From Chrysomallon squamiferum (Eukaryota; Mollusca; Gastropoda; Neomphalida; Peltospiridae): 64,000 nucleotides of DNA. The notes below the pieces were generated by a model. The model ran no database searches and had not been told where the DNA came from. It was given only the letters and a program-made list of their open reading frames with translations. The stretch is taken from the NCBI GenBank assembly GCA_012295275.1, contig CM022679.1, positions 17,992,342 through 18,056,341 on the forward strand. The letters are read 5' to 3'. Shown here piece after piece: positions 13,066 through 26,740 of the stretch; positions within the stretch are counted from its first letter, which is position 1; each line of letters opens with the position of its first letter. The translations under genes were made by a program, and so were the position numbers.

Positions 13066-13779
13066 TACAAAGCGAGCAAAGCAGTTATGGCCTGGGATGT
13101 AGATAAGCTTTTATAAATGGTCCTAAAATGAATTCTTCATTGTGGGACTTGTTGATGTGTACCAATTAGGATCTGTCTATGCCCTTTTATCTGGTTGACT
13201 GTGTGTGCAGTCAAACGGTAACGGCAAACTAATTCTATACCACAGTGCAGTTGTTAGCACTAAGACTTTGTTTCAGTTGTTATGTTGTTGGTATTACAAA
13301 TAAATAAAATAAAACTTAATTGTAAATTGATATACAACAATGCCTAAGTTTTAGTGTCTCTTGTGTAAACCTATCTGTCCGTATCTGTCATGTGTCTGTC
13401 TCTCTGTATCTAAATCTGTATTTTGATTTGCATATGTTAATACAACAAATAGTTCAATTTAAAATAGAATAACATTTTTATTCAAACTTTAGTAATACAT
13501 TAATTGTTTCCATAATTCAGTTCCACGATTCATTTAGAACACAAACCATACAATAATGACAAGTATGACCATAATGGAGACTATAGCTACTAAAAGAAAT
13601 TAAATATTCAAAGAGAAGTATATATGTAAGAGAACAACAAAACACAGAATAAATAAATAAATAAACAAACAAACAAACAAAATAGTAAATAATGAAACAA
13701 ACAAATGATGAAAAAATGAAGAAGGAAAGCAAATGAAGGTGATTTATTTTAAATAATATTTCTGTTGCTTCTCACAGCT

Positions 13780-14660
13780 TTCAGTTGAAATGCAAAAGTT
13801 TTCAATGTGGTTGTATGACTCGTGGGTGATTTGATTGATTTTATGGTGCCACCCTTCCAAGTGGTTATTTGTCTGGTGACTGTCACTGCCAATGTGGTTC
13901 CACATTGTTGGAGTCTATGGCCCTTCTATCCAGGTGTTAGTGGCATAGTCCATGAGTAATGTTAACTTTTCATTCTGGGGACTGTTGGCAATTGTGTCAG
14001 CCCAAATATGCTCAACTTTGTCCAGCAGGTCCATCAGAAGGGCTGAAGCACACCTTACTGTCTTTTGTAAATCATTGTTTTCAATGTATTCTGAAGCCAG
14101 TCCTCAGTCATGTGGTGGGGAATACAGTGCATACAGCATTGTGAGTAGTTCTCTCAAAGTCCATCTGAAACATCCTAGGAGTGAAATGGGTAATGTTTTG
14201 TGGCGTTGTCAGTATAGTACCATCTTGATGGCACTAAAATGAGGAATCTCAGCTAACAAACTGCCAGGCACAGCTTCATGATTCTTGCTCAGATTGGAGA
14301 TTTCATAACCATAAATCTTCATAGTTTGTGTAGTTTCCATTTTAGCCCGGTCAGTGAGTTTTGCCTTGAATGTGTCTACGTGCTTAATGAATGGCACTGC
14401 TGTATGGTTGAGCTGCATCTGTTTTGCCATCTACAACATGTTGTCTACAGTCACAACGTATGCTGTGTACTGCGCGTTAACACATTCCCAATGATTATAT
14501 TCTCTTGCCATTCTTTTATTTATATGAAATGTATGCTTGTTATAATATAGATGCCTGCTGCCTTGTATTGTATCAATACAAGTCACTTGAACCTGTTCAG
14601 CTGCCATTATATTAAATGTGAAAGCATTTCCCATTTTGATGCAAAACTTTATGTAGATTA
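13780..14660 (-). pseudogene. Decayed FLYWCH-MULE transposase
   Basis: Reading the minus strand downward from about 14640, the first frame contains IQGSRHLYYNKHTFHINK, then W.C and TAYVVT. This fits a FLYWCH zinc finger, although the second cysteine is missing (the frame reads QYTAY). After a stop comes FIKHVDTFKAKLTDRAKMET and LLAEIPHFSAIKMVLY, the spacer usual in FLYWCH-bearing Mutator-like (MULE) transposases. Near 13950-13840 a further frame gives DYATNTWIEG, then MWNHIG and TNNHLEGWHHKIN, the conserved end of such transposases. At least three stops or frame changes make it non-functional. MULE transposases cut and paste DNA at long terminal repeats; I could not find the repeats of this copy. 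Confidence 0.7.
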
Positions 14661-17600
14661 AACAGGAAAATCCTACAATGCGCAAGCACCTGCTAAATCA
14701 AACACATTTAAAAATGCAATCCAGGATAGTAATCCTTTAAAACAGTAGAGACCAATATGAGTGAAATAAAACAAAACTGAGGAAAAAAAGAAGAAATAAC
14801 AATAAAACATTAAAAGAAAAGAAAACACACACACAAGTGTCTGCTCAGTTGCTACCCCAAACAGTAGTGTTGTTGGTGTCAGCCCGGGACATAGAAAGTC
14901 CTATCTTATGTAGTACCGGTTTTCCGAATTATTAATGTCCAGGAAGTAGAAGGAACTAATTGGTTTGTATGTTCTGCATTGCAGATTGAGTAATATTTTC
15001 TTTGAGTTTTATCACTTAAGGTGCCTAAAAAAGGATGGTTGCTAAGGACTTTTTAAGGTGAATGGACTGTCTCCAGTTGGCTAATTTCAGTGGCTTTTTT
15101 CTCAGTATTGCAATAGAGAACACTAAAAATGTCATATCTTTAGGAGTTTTTGTCCAATTTGCATATAAGTACGATTTTTTTTCTCCTTTTTCCTGTTATA
15201 TTTTGTAAATGCATATATGTACTCCTTTAGGAAATATTCATATCTCAATTTCTGTTTGAAACAAAAATAGATAATATTCAATTATGTTCTTGAACTGATT
15301 TGCTTGTTTCAGATATTTCACATTGATTGTTTAAATGTTTTCTGAATTCTTCAACAGAAACTGAAGGAATTGTTAATACTTGAAACAGCTCATACAATGC
15401 CAGGAAAATGACAATTCTGAATGAGTGGACAAGCAAAATTAAATTCCTTGTTCTTGTGAACTGAGTATTTTATTTTTATTTTTTTATATTTTTTATTAAC
15501 TTAATAATTTTTAGACTTTGTTGTTAATATGTGATACTTCATAAGATACATGAAAGTCTTTTGTTTTAGTTTTTTTGTTTTATTGTGGGTTTTTTGTTGT
15601 TATTTTTTGTTTGATTTTTATTTTATTTTTATAATTCACATGACAGAAATTGCCAGTAGCTATAATATAAATACTTTGTGTTTGATTCCTTTTGTTGAGA
15701 AAAAAATCACGAATTATTCCTGATGATTACTTCACACCAAAGACTGAGATGACCTGACAAACTCAGTGATGAACAAGCTGCCAGTGTGAAATCAATAACT
15801 TATCTGTCATAGATAAGCATGTTTCTCTTCCCTGCCTTGATCATTTGAATCACAGAGTTTAATTGAAATAGTAACAAAACTGATATTTTAAAAAAAATTT
15901 AATTTTTTTTTGTTTCTGTAAAGTTAGACGACTAACTGGATAAAGCAAAAGAAGTATCTGCATAATGCACCAACATTTCTGTAAAAAAAATAAAAAAAAA
16001 AAAAAAAAAATGTATAGTTAAATTGTTAATAAACAACAAAAAGAAAGAACAGAAGAATAAATAAAGTGTGATCTTTAGAATGATAATTAAAATACTGGCA
16101 GGGGAAATTCCATTGCAAACACTAACCTGTTTGAACTTTTTGTTACTGTGTGTATTAATGACCCCTATAATAAATTTGACTTCCCCTGTACCTTTAATGA
16201 CAACTTTTCATAGTGATAGTGACTTACAAAGTTATAGTACATTAAGCTTGAGGTTAATACAAACCTATATTTAAAATAAATGTTTATATCAGTTAAGTAA
16301 ATCAAACATGAGTTTCATTAACAACTGTCTCAGAATTTTTGCTTGTTCTGTATTCAAAATTAAAGTTGTGGTTACTTAAAAAGTTAGGTAAATTGAGATA
16401 TGATGTTATGAAATATATCATATTTTGATTAATGTGTAAGTATCTTTTTCCATTTTATGCAAATTGTTTTACTAACTAGTAAATATTCCCCTTTACAATA
16501 CACCTACAGGTTATAGACAGAATTTAGTAGCACGTTCTTTGAGAACAGTGAATTAATCATCTAATCTGCCACTCAAGACAAGGTTGGTATTTGCCAGAAC
16601 TTGAGTAAAAAGCAAATATCTGTTTTGAGGTGGAAGACTGAAGTTTCATGCTTTCCATACAATGGCTAAGTGTTTTTTAATTAACATGTGTCTGTCTGTT
16701 ATTTTACCTTCTAATATACAAATTACTTGTGAAGAGATGATAATGACTTCGAAGGTAAAAAAAAAGAAAAGAAAAGAATGCACATCAAATATTAAAATCA
16801 TTCATAAATTGTTTATTACATTTAGAGAGTAAAGTTTTCTTCTTTTTTTTCACCTCCTTTTTTAATTATTATTATTATTGTTTTAAAGTTTCAAAGTTTT
16901 TTGTATAAATATTTCATTGATTTTAAATAAGTTTGGCCACAATTCATTTATTGAAAATGCTGGCTAATTGTATTCTTGGTTTAGTTTTTTCTTGCATCCA
17001 TCTACTAATAACATAAAATTCATTGTTTGTGAATATAATCTTTCAGACATGTCAAATTTTCTTGCAACAAATTCAAGTTTGGTAATGCATAGAATTTTTA
17101 AAGCATTAATTAATTTTAAATACTATTCAGACAAGCCATCATATTGACATCCAAATGTGTGGTCAAGAATCTTTCTGTCAGGTGTCTCTGTAGAAATTGT
17201 TGTAGCTGCAAATGAATATGTCATGTGCTGAAGAAGCTAAAGCTAGTTGGCAGATTTATGTTTCCATTATAGTTAAATATTTTATGTCTGCTTCTAATAC
17301 ATATACTTAATATTTTTAAATCATCATTTTCTAACCATGTCTGTGTTTATAAAAGCTCTAGGGCATTTAGCACTTCTACAGTGTCTGCAAAACTGCAACT
17401 GTCTATAGTCCATATTCTTTAATTAGTTTTCATATTTTTTTCATAAACACTATTTTCTGATATTTCTAAAAATTTATTTTGGTTTTGTTGTGAATAAATA
17501 AAACAAAAGATATTTTATAATAAATCTGAAGTTCAGTGCCATTCCACCTTGCATTTCTGGAACCAGTGTTATATATGCTGGCTGTGAGTGAAATTTATTT

Positions 17601-17799
17601 ATAATTATATTAAATTGACAAACAAAACGTTTTATTTTTGAGCCTTGTCATCTCTCCTTTACCATTGGTAGATAGATTGCCATTATTAGTTGATCTTTAT
17701 GGCAGGCTAAAATTAATCACAGACTTCTTGCTGAGATACTTATTATTTAACTGAGATGTATTGATTTAAAAAAAAAAAAATTTATTTCACATAGGGATT

Positions 17800-17960
17800 T
17801 ATTATATAAAAAGGGTCTGTTCCCCCCCCAAAAAAAAAATGGTTTGTCTTTTTTATGAGGAAAGAATGAAAAGTATATCTTTTAAATGTCAGTTGTTGGT
17901 TCAGTTTCGTTTGCTGAAGCTTGAATATTTCCTCCAGTTGCCTAACAACACTCATAGAAA
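17800..17960 (-). repeat. Inverted-repeat partner of 26588-26740, coding-like
   Basis: The minus strand reads RQLEEIFKLQQTKLNQQLTF then KRYTFHSF. The + strand at 26588-26740 encodes RQQEEIFDLQQRKLNQQLTF then KRYTVHSA. The two DNA segments are inverted copies 8.6 kb apart and their reading frame is preserved better than chance would suggest. The protein family is not recognised; a transposon-encoded protein fragment is likely. Confidence 0.55.
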
Positions 17961-18812
17961 TAATCAGAATACTGCTGTACTGGCAGTATGCCAAATAACA
18001 ATATAAGGCCACTCAGAAAGATTGAAAGGTATATTACAATTAGCTTTGCAGTTAAAGGGTGTTACATATGTATTTGTAAATCAGATTTTTATTATATATT
18101 TTCTGTAACACCAAGTTTAATTTAATTTTGTATGCATTATGTGATCTGAAATGCTAATTGAGACATTTTTATATGATGTAGTCAAAAAAAGGTATGATAG
18201 TGATGATAAAATATTAAAATTAATTGCTTTATTTGTATTTTTGGTATATGTTCTTCAGTAATAAGGTCTTGACAAAATAATCATATTAATGTGGAATAGC
18301 TTAAAATAAGAATCAATGTTAGAGAAAAGTGTCAAGGATTTGACCTGTTAAAAGATAAAATAAACCACAAACACACACATACACACACAAAACACACATA
18401 TATACCTATGGTTATAATCATTGTCTATTATTTCAGGTTATGTGCAGTGAAAAGTCTTTGGCTACAGAGTAACTAATAAAAAGATACCCCCAAAAAGTTA
18501 AACCTTAGGACTTACTACTTTCACCATCTGTACTAAAAATTCTATGATGTCAAATTTGTAACGTAATGAGATTATCTTCAGAATGGGTCATAAAAATGAC
18601 GCTTTAAAATGTAGTTAGTAAAGAATGAAAGAAAGAAAAGAGAAAAAAAAAAAACCTCCAAAAAAAGAGTGATTAATAAAACAAACAAGTAAGTTTCATT
18701 TCTAACAGTGTTTTTCAAAACTGGAAAATGATACAACCTAGGCCACTGATATGATAAAACATTACAGATGATACCTTGTACCCAATATAAAAAAAACATC
18801 TAAAATATGTCC

Positions 18813-18816
<4 letters not shown>

Positions 18817-18854
<38 letters not shown>

Positions 18855-18923
18855 GGATAGTTAGATATGTAGACTGATAGTTACATAGATTTTTGCATAT
18901 GAACACACACACACACACACACA
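18817..18923. repeat. Facing (TG)n and (AC)n tracts
   Basis: A (TG)18 tract at 18817-18852 is followed 50 bases later by an (AC)10 tract at 18903-18923. The two are complementary and could pair as a hairpin in the RNA. Confidence 0.9.
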
Positions 18924-19584
18924 ACACTGTTCAGTTATTGTTTGTCTTTTTTTCACTTGATATTTTTTTATAATAAAATATAAATCTTGTTTTGCCATTA
19001 TATTCCAAAATAATTGCTTTATGGAGGCATAAATCAAATTGAAAAGCTGTTTTTCTCTACAGAAAATCAATATTTGTTATGAACCTGCTGGCATGTTTTA
19101 ATAAAGGCAGAACAATCTTTGGTTAAAAAGCTTTCTCATCCTCATCTGAATATCTTTGCAATAATGAAGTCTCAAGTAAACAATTAGTTGTCCAGTGCAA
19201 CCTACATAAAAAATGAAAGAGGATGAATCTGAAAGTGACCAATTATTTTCACTATATTTTTAAGTAATTAAATTACTCAACAACTTGGAATTAATTACTA
19301 AGTTTTTAAACTTAGGAAATTATATTTTAAGGCCACCTTAGGGGGAATAGAACTAAGAAGTTATTCCTCTTCATACTCTTTTTAAATATGAAGTCAGTTC
19401 TTCTATGTTCAAACTAGCTTAATTAAACCAGATATAAAAATTAAATATTTTTAAAATAATTTTAATCTCATTAATTGTTATAGCCTTAAGATTAAAAAGT
19501 TGGAAAGTTAATCCTGAGACCAAATCCTATTTAAATTTTAATATTTTAAAGTGTTTATTTTGTAATTTTATAATAAATTAGCAC

Positions 19585-20157
19585 ATAGTGAAAGCTGTAG
19601 CAAAATGAATGAAAACACACAAAAAATTATGACTCTCTCTCCAGTGGTTGAAAAGATATATGCAGATTGGTACGATGGGTATTTGGTCAGTTTTCAGCCC
19701 TATTTTCACTAATTAGCAGAAAGGGCTACTTTGGCCAACTCTAGTTTGAAAAGTAATTGACCCAAAAGGCTGAAAATCAATAAGAGTGATGGGACCAACT
19801 TGCTAAATGAGCTCAATTTTTTCAGACCTGTATGTATGTGTGTTCACAGTAACATGCTAAACATGCCAAAATTATCAAAATGACACATGGCAAATGACTA
19901 AAAGTGCAAACAGACATTGTGGTTTCAGTTTTTGTCTCATTTGACAAATTCAACCTGTGTTGTGAAAAATTGATCAAGATCTTTCAAATGACATACTAAC
20001 ATTTATATTAAAAATATTTATATTTTTTTTCTGTTGAGCCTATAAAACAAAATTTACCCATTCAGTTTATATAGAACAGCACAACTTTATTTACATAAGC
20101 AGCTTGAATTTTCACTCTATTAAATAATTAGTAGTAATGAGTTAAGATACTGTCGTT

Positions 20158-20188
<31 letters not shown>

Positions 20189-21387
20189 ATGTTACTTTAA
20201 AGGACTACAAGCATTTGATATTTAACCATAATCCTCTGCAGTACATAAACTCGGCTAATCCTTGGAGTTTACTCCAGAAAGATGTTGCAGGTATTAATTA
20301 GGGACAATTAAATGTATGTAATCATGAGACTAGAGGCAATTAAAGACACAGGTGTGGTAATTGAAGCAGGCATAAAAAAATTATGTACTTACTGTGATTT
20401 GACAGCAAACAAAAGTTACCTATCATCTGACCATTTTTGAAATTTTCTCTGATAGAGTTTATCAACAAGCAAAAATAATCTAAGTTTTAAAACTGATCAA
20501 TTTATGGTTTTATGTTTTAAAAAAGTTACTAGATTTTTATTCAGCATTCCATCAATACTATTGAATATATAGTTTAGTTTGTTATAGTTTAGGATTTTTA
20601 ATGTTTATCACAAGAATTTTGAAAGCAAAATAATTCAGGGTATTAAATGGAAGATAGTAATCGGCAAAACAATGTTAGTTCATTTATTTCAGAATGCGAT
20701 TTTGCCACAAACATGTAATGTATATGCTAAAAGTAGGAACACTGATGAAAAACACAGCCAACAAGTTATTAAAAATATAAACAACATATAATCATTTTAA
20801 ACAGTGCCAGACCTTTCTAGCTGTACATAAAATCTACGACGATTTCAGTCTGTAGAAAACATCACTTGATGGCAGTTTCACTGAGCACAACCTATTTTCA
20901 AACGCGGAGCTTCTTTTCACTAAAGAAGACACACCATAGTGTCACACATTGTTTGAAAGCTAATTGAATGATCTTCCATTTGATCCCTTGAACAAAGGTT
21001 TTATTTTTGGCCACTTTTTTTCAAAATTGGTTTGAAGGCATGAAAAAGTAAATTTTTTGACAAAACTTTTGATGTAAGCTATTGACAGTGACTTACACAC
21101 TATTAGAAAGATTGAACTTTGACCCTAGTAGCTGTGCAAAAAATAACATTGAAGCCCTTTTGGCGAAAACAAGTGCCCCCACCACGTTTAACACTCTCGT
21201 ACAAAGAACTGATTTAACATACAACAAGAACAACAACATTTAAAAGAGTACATAATGATAATTACTTCCATGTATTTGTTTTTTATGGTGGATTTCTAGA
21301 AGGGATATGGGAGTGGAGGAAAATGGACAAAATCTGAACTTTTAACGGCTTTTACCAATTATATCAGCTAGGCTGCTGGTATCTAAA
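19585..21387 (-). mobile_element. Non-autonomous repeat, copy B
   Basis: This is the reverse complement of copy A (7636-9440) with an internal deletion relative to A, and it extends beyond A at its 5' end. It preserves the family's 5' terminus: on the minus strand it begins GATACCAGCAGCCTAGC at about 21387. It includes a young-looking (TA)n run at 20160-20187. No conserved open frame. Confidence 0.65.
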
Positions 21388-22261
21388 ATATGTAGTCAGA
21401 TATATGTGTCCTATCTGGCAAAAGAAAGAAAAAAAAATGATTCATATATGCATTACTACTTCATCATAAAACTAATGATGCAGCAGTTTTCTGTAATGGA
21501 CATTTGTATTTATTGAATGCACTGCCCTTGACTATATGTACATTTATTTATTACTTTATAAGACAGTTATTTATATATCATGGGATAGAAACTGGTATAT
21601 TTTCATGATACCAGCTTTTGTGCTGTTAACAGCGAAAGGCTTTTAAACTTGTTTTATGATTGCACTATCAATTAATAGTGCTGTATTTTTCATTATTCTG
21701 CAGAATCTCTGGTTTTATAGAAAAGCAGGTTGATGAGTCTCTATTTTACATTTGGAAATATAAAAGAGCTCCAAGATCCTAAATGTTTTGCAATATCATA
21801 AAATTTTCAGATAGTCTAGCATACAAAAACATTACATCATGCACAAAATTATTAAATATTTTAAATTAAAATACCTTAAGATAATATAGACTAATAAAAC
21901 AGTATATAAAATATAAATGGATTTCTTGTTCAGACTTGAATCTTACTTTCAGTAAATAATTTTATATTTAAAAAATATAAAATACTTTAAGTTCCAAGCA
22001 TTTTTGGTAAGAGATAATCAACCTATAGAAATAGAAAGATATGTCTCCATGGAATGTTTTTATTGGTGTTCTCTGAGTGTTTTCTGTTGCTAAATATGTA
22101 AATCCATTTATTCAAAGAATCTTGTTATTTGGAAAATTAGTTTTAAAGCTCAGTCTATTTTGCAGTATGTTCAAATCTGCTGTCAGTGTCTGAGAATTTT
22201 AGCAAAAATGGGCATGACCACCATCCTTTGAACCCTCATATCTCAGGAACTACTGGGCCAA

Positions 22262-24585
22262 TCTTCATGAAATTGGTATTGTTGAAAAGGCAATATGACA
22301 AGGATTCCAAACCTGCCATTATTATTCAGGTTTGAAAATTTGGGTGTCACTGACCGTTTGACCTTTGTTATGACCTTGAAATTGACCGTGTGGATCACGT
22401 GACCTTGAGATGAGCTTTATTGAAATTTAATCTCCCACATGTTAACTAAAACATATAAAAGTTTCCTGAGAGTAATATTTTTTGTTTAGCCATAATATAG
22501 ATTTAAAAAATGCATACCTGCATGGATGATTGATAAATGCATTACAATGTACATTTTTCACATGTATACACTTCTCTGAGACCAAAAACTCATCTTTGGA
22601 GTTAAAACCCAGATGACATATCTGAAGGAATGCCTGAAGGATATAAAAAGATGCATAATGGCATGACATATTCTACACAATCAGGCTCAAAGGGTTAACA
22701 GGCATGTCAGGAACTCCTTGAAATCCCCAGGTGAAATCCCCATTGAACACATGGCAATTAGAAGTTTAAGACAAAGAAGTTTCTTCATCTGCATTTCTTT
22801 GACAATCTGAAGCTTTTTAAGTTGGATGTTGTTAAGTAAGCATTGTTTTCTTCATAAAACCTATAAAGTCATTTTATCATGTCATGTGGCCTTGCCATTG
22901 GTTTTGAACAAGGTTTCAGTCAACAACAGTACAACCCAGTCTGAAATCAAACTTCATCAAGTGATGTACTGCACAGATGGCACAGAGTATGAACAAGGTC
23001 TACCTACACATTGATAAACTGTGATTTATACTTGAAAGTTTGACCTAAATGCCGAAGGCTTGTGGGCCTTTGGCAAAGACACATGTACTGTGCTGCCATT
23101 TTATAACCTGCTTAACTTTACTGAAAGGGTTTCAGGGTTTGATTTGATATTTAGGAAAGCACTGACTTTGTTCTATTGAATTGAAGGTGCAGGCAATACT
23201 GAAAATCCTCATTTCTTCCAGGACTAACTGCAGCTTTTATTCTCCTGAAAATGTGTGTTATCAACACAATCATACCAAAAAGGAGTTGTTACAAAGTATG
23301 GAAAACGGAGGACGTCAAACTCCTCACTCTTCGAAATGGGATCAAAACACAGGACATCAAGATTATCTGTTGACATCAAGTTTTCAACATTACGGAAAAA
23401 GTGTTGTGATCCCCTTAATCACCATCCTAAGCAAGCACGCACTATATCTTTAAGAATTGTTAGCATGGGCACTTACAAATGATTAGTAAATCCAAAGACA
23501 CTAGTGCTAGGAGTCAAGTTGTGCTGTGACTGTTTGATTAGCCTTCAGAAATCAAAATTCCAAAATCCTGCAGAGGATGGCTTTAGTATGGGTGGTATTA
23601 CTATGGGAGAGTTTGATGATATCTTGTCAGACAAACCACTGGTTGTTGTTTCCCCAGAAAAGGACTTTGATTTGAATTCTATTCTATCAAGTTTAGGCGA
23701 AACTCATGTTAAGCTCCATTCACTAGCATGTTCCAGTAAATGAATGAAAAGACAGAAAAACTAGCATCGGCTACAGAAACATTAAAATGACATCTTGAAA
23801 CACTCTCTGATATTCCGCTTCATTCTCCTGAAAGTGATCTTAATTTTTTCAGGAACATGTAGGAGGAGTTAAAATAGAAATTCAACAAGTCTGAATCCTA
23901 CCCAGAGCGTGTGCAAATCTTGACTTTGTCACCCTTTACCATTTGAAACAATGAATTACCAAGTGAAAAAAAGCCGTGCAGTGAAGAAAGAGAAAGGGGT
24001 TCTATCCTTCTGTGATAAGAAACAACGGAAAGTTCTGTCAAACGAATTGAAGGAGGAAAAGTACAATTTTATGAAAGTGATGAGAACAGTAGAATGTGTC
24101 CAGGAATGAAGGATACAGTGAGCATTTGAAACAAAGATGGTGAGAAGGTTAAGCATCCGAAACACCTAGTTCTCTCAAATTTATGTGAACTTTATGCATA
24201 CACTTAGGCCTACAATGTCTTACTCGATGATCAAGAGAGATGGTGATTCCTAGCATCCAGAATTGATCATTCAGGTTTTAGTTAATCAGATGTTAATGGC
24301 AGAAAAGTGTTATTTTCATGGACATGCATTTTTTAAATCTATATTGTCGCTGAACAAAAAATTTTACATCCAGGAAAATTTTATATATTTTAGTTAACAT
24401 GTGGGAGATTAAATTTCAATAAAAGTCATCTCAAGGGCACGTGATCCACACAGTCAATTTCAAGGTCATAACAAAGGTCAAAAGGTCAGTGACACCCAAA
24501 TTTTCAAACCTGAATAATAATGGCAGGTTTGGAATCCTTGTCATATTGCCTTTTCAACAATACCAATTTTATGAAGATTTCAGAT
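22262..24585 (+). mobile_element. DNA element with about 260-base inverted repeats and a decayed gene
   Basis: The segment 22262-22525 reappears inverted at about 24325-24585, with shared stretches such as AAATTGGTATTGTTGAAAAG and ACATGTTAACTAAAA. Between them lies broken coding sequence on the + strand. Near 23390-23480 it reads KKCCDPLNHHPKQARTISLR; at 23540-23640 KSKFQNPAEDGF and GEFDDILSDKP; near 23900 YPERVQILTLSPFTI; and near 24065-24120 FYESDENSRMCPGMKDTVS, then HLVLSNLCELYA. Stops and frame changes separate these. I recall similar protein patterns from high-copy, uncharacterised genes of aphids, Hydra and corals, which fits a transposon-encoded protein. The transposon superfamily is not assigned. 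Confidence 0.6.
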
Positions 24586-26587
24586 TTGGTGCTGTGGAAT
24601 CTCCGTCAACAATTATACCAAGTTTCATAAAAATCTGAGACGGTCGGATTTAAATTTTTATTTTTTTTGAGTGAATTGACACAGAATGATCCATATATAT
24701 TATCTTATAAAAGTGGTAAATGATGCCTTACATGCCACGAAAATGTATTATACTTCTCACAAATTGCATTGTAAATTATTTTAAATACAGGCAGTTCCCT
24801 TCCCAGCTATTTTTTTTCAACTGTTTTCCCCCACTGGTGTTTTCAGTTGTCTTACAATGAATATCTGAGGGGGGTAATTTCCCACTGCACTCTCTTGTTT
24901 TATTTAATATAACATTTTTTTCCATTCTATTAAAACAAAAATTAAATATTTAATTTTTTTAATTTTCAATTGTATGAAAATAATGGCTAAATTTGTATTA
25001 TTCTTGATGTAAAATAATAATAATATCAATGTTTTTAATCATAAATATATTTCCAAAACCTGATCACTGGACCAAGTTGATTAATGAAAAAGCATTGAAA
25101 CAATGGACAAAAATTGACTGACACATGATGTACATAAATCACTGTAACTCTGGTTCTAGATAAGATATTGTAATAATTTAAGCACAGTTATCTTCAGTAT
25201 ACCTTATTTGTTCTAACTAACCCACTTACAGTTCCAAATGTGAAAGTCTGAAATTTTATTAATGTACCTATTAAAAGGCATATTTCACTTAAATACATGT
25301 TATATTAAAGATAACATTAAAACAGTATTTCATATTCATAACTTAACCTAATTTATTTGCTGTAAGGCTGCTAGAACATTGTATACTAATACCATTTTTC
25401 TTATGTGCAATAACATACAGTTTGAAAAATGTTCTTAATAATGTTTTCTTGCATTTTACAGTGTCCTTAAGATAAGTCCAGACAGAAACTTCACCTATCT
25501 GTAAACAGAACTCATAACTAAACATTAACCTTGAGTTGACTTGATGCCTTATCCACAGCATTTACAACTGTGGTAGTGCAACATATTATATTAGCTGGTT
25601 AAAGTGCACACCTCCAGTATGAAATCTCTTCCTAATTAGCTGAGTGGATAACACTGGATATTTCAATTTATTTGTTTATTTTTGGGGTAAATCATTTTGT
25701 AGAGTTCAGGCAGTTTACAATCTGTTGTTGTTCACTTAACCAGTTTTACTATTCATACAGGCTTAATACCTTCGGGTGATATAATCAAGTCTTTGAAAGA
25801 CTGCAAATCCAGTGGTAGTTGTATACAATTAATGTTATATTGGTTAGCATATAAAAGTAGTTAAATTAGAACATTTTTATTAATTTGAACCATGATAGAA
25901 CTTTAGTTTCCTGATATTGAAAAATTATCAATTTAGTTACCTGAAAAACTTTGTCATAAATACTATAAGATAGAAGTAAAAATAATGTGATTAGATTATA
26001 AAATACCTTACCCTTTTTTTTTTCAATTCATTCATAAGAAAAGAAATTGAATTATATCTGATCAATGAAGTTAAGATAAAATAAAGTCTTGGTATATGAT
26101 CATGAATATATAAAAATGAAAAAATATTTTTCTATAAATGAAAAAAAATAAACTAAATTTAATCCAACCTCTCATATATATCGTTTCTTTACTTTATAAA
26201 TTATGGACATACTCCTAACAAAATAAAGAGACTAATGGATTTTTTTGTTTTAGTCATGCAGCATTATTATTAAAGGCACCATACACACACACATATGCAC
26301 ACACACAATAATACAATGAAGAAAATACAAATTTAACATTTTGTTAAATTGTTAAGAATGATACACAAGAAATTGAAGTGCTACCTTAATGAGCAGTTCC
26401 TTTTTGTTTTTGTTGTGTATTTGTATGTCTGTGCAGTTGAGTAAAGAGCCTTTCTGTTCTTTTGTATGTATGAAAATGAACATGAAAATGTGCATTGTGA
26501 ATTTGAATTTCAATGATGAGCATATTCTTCCTTGAAACAGTATTTATAAATCTGTAGCTATATGAATGTGTTTTGTTCAATAACTGT

Positions 26588-26740
26588 TTTAGACAACAGG
26601 AAGAAATATTCGATCTTCAGCAAAGGAAACTGAACCAACAACTGACATTTAAAAGATATACTGTTCATTCTGCTCTCACAGAAGCAATAAACCAGTTTTT
26701 CTTTATTTTGGGAAAACAGACCCTTTTTTTATAAGCCCCT
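26588..26740 (+). repeat. Inverted-repeat partner of 17800-17960, coding-like
   Basis: The frame starting at about 26594 reads RQQEEIFDLQQRKLNQQLTF, then KRYTVHSALTEAINQFFFIL, and stops after the conserved part ends. See the partner entry for the comparison. It lies 220 bases upstream of exon 4 but has no splice donor in a useful place, so I do not treat it as a CaMKII exon. Confidence 0.55.

Noticed and set aside
25590-25660. tRNA-like stretch (TAGCTGAGTGGATAACACTGG) suggesting a SINE head or tRNA
   Set aside because: Only an A-box-like motif is present; no B box, cloverleaf or repeat copies could be shown.
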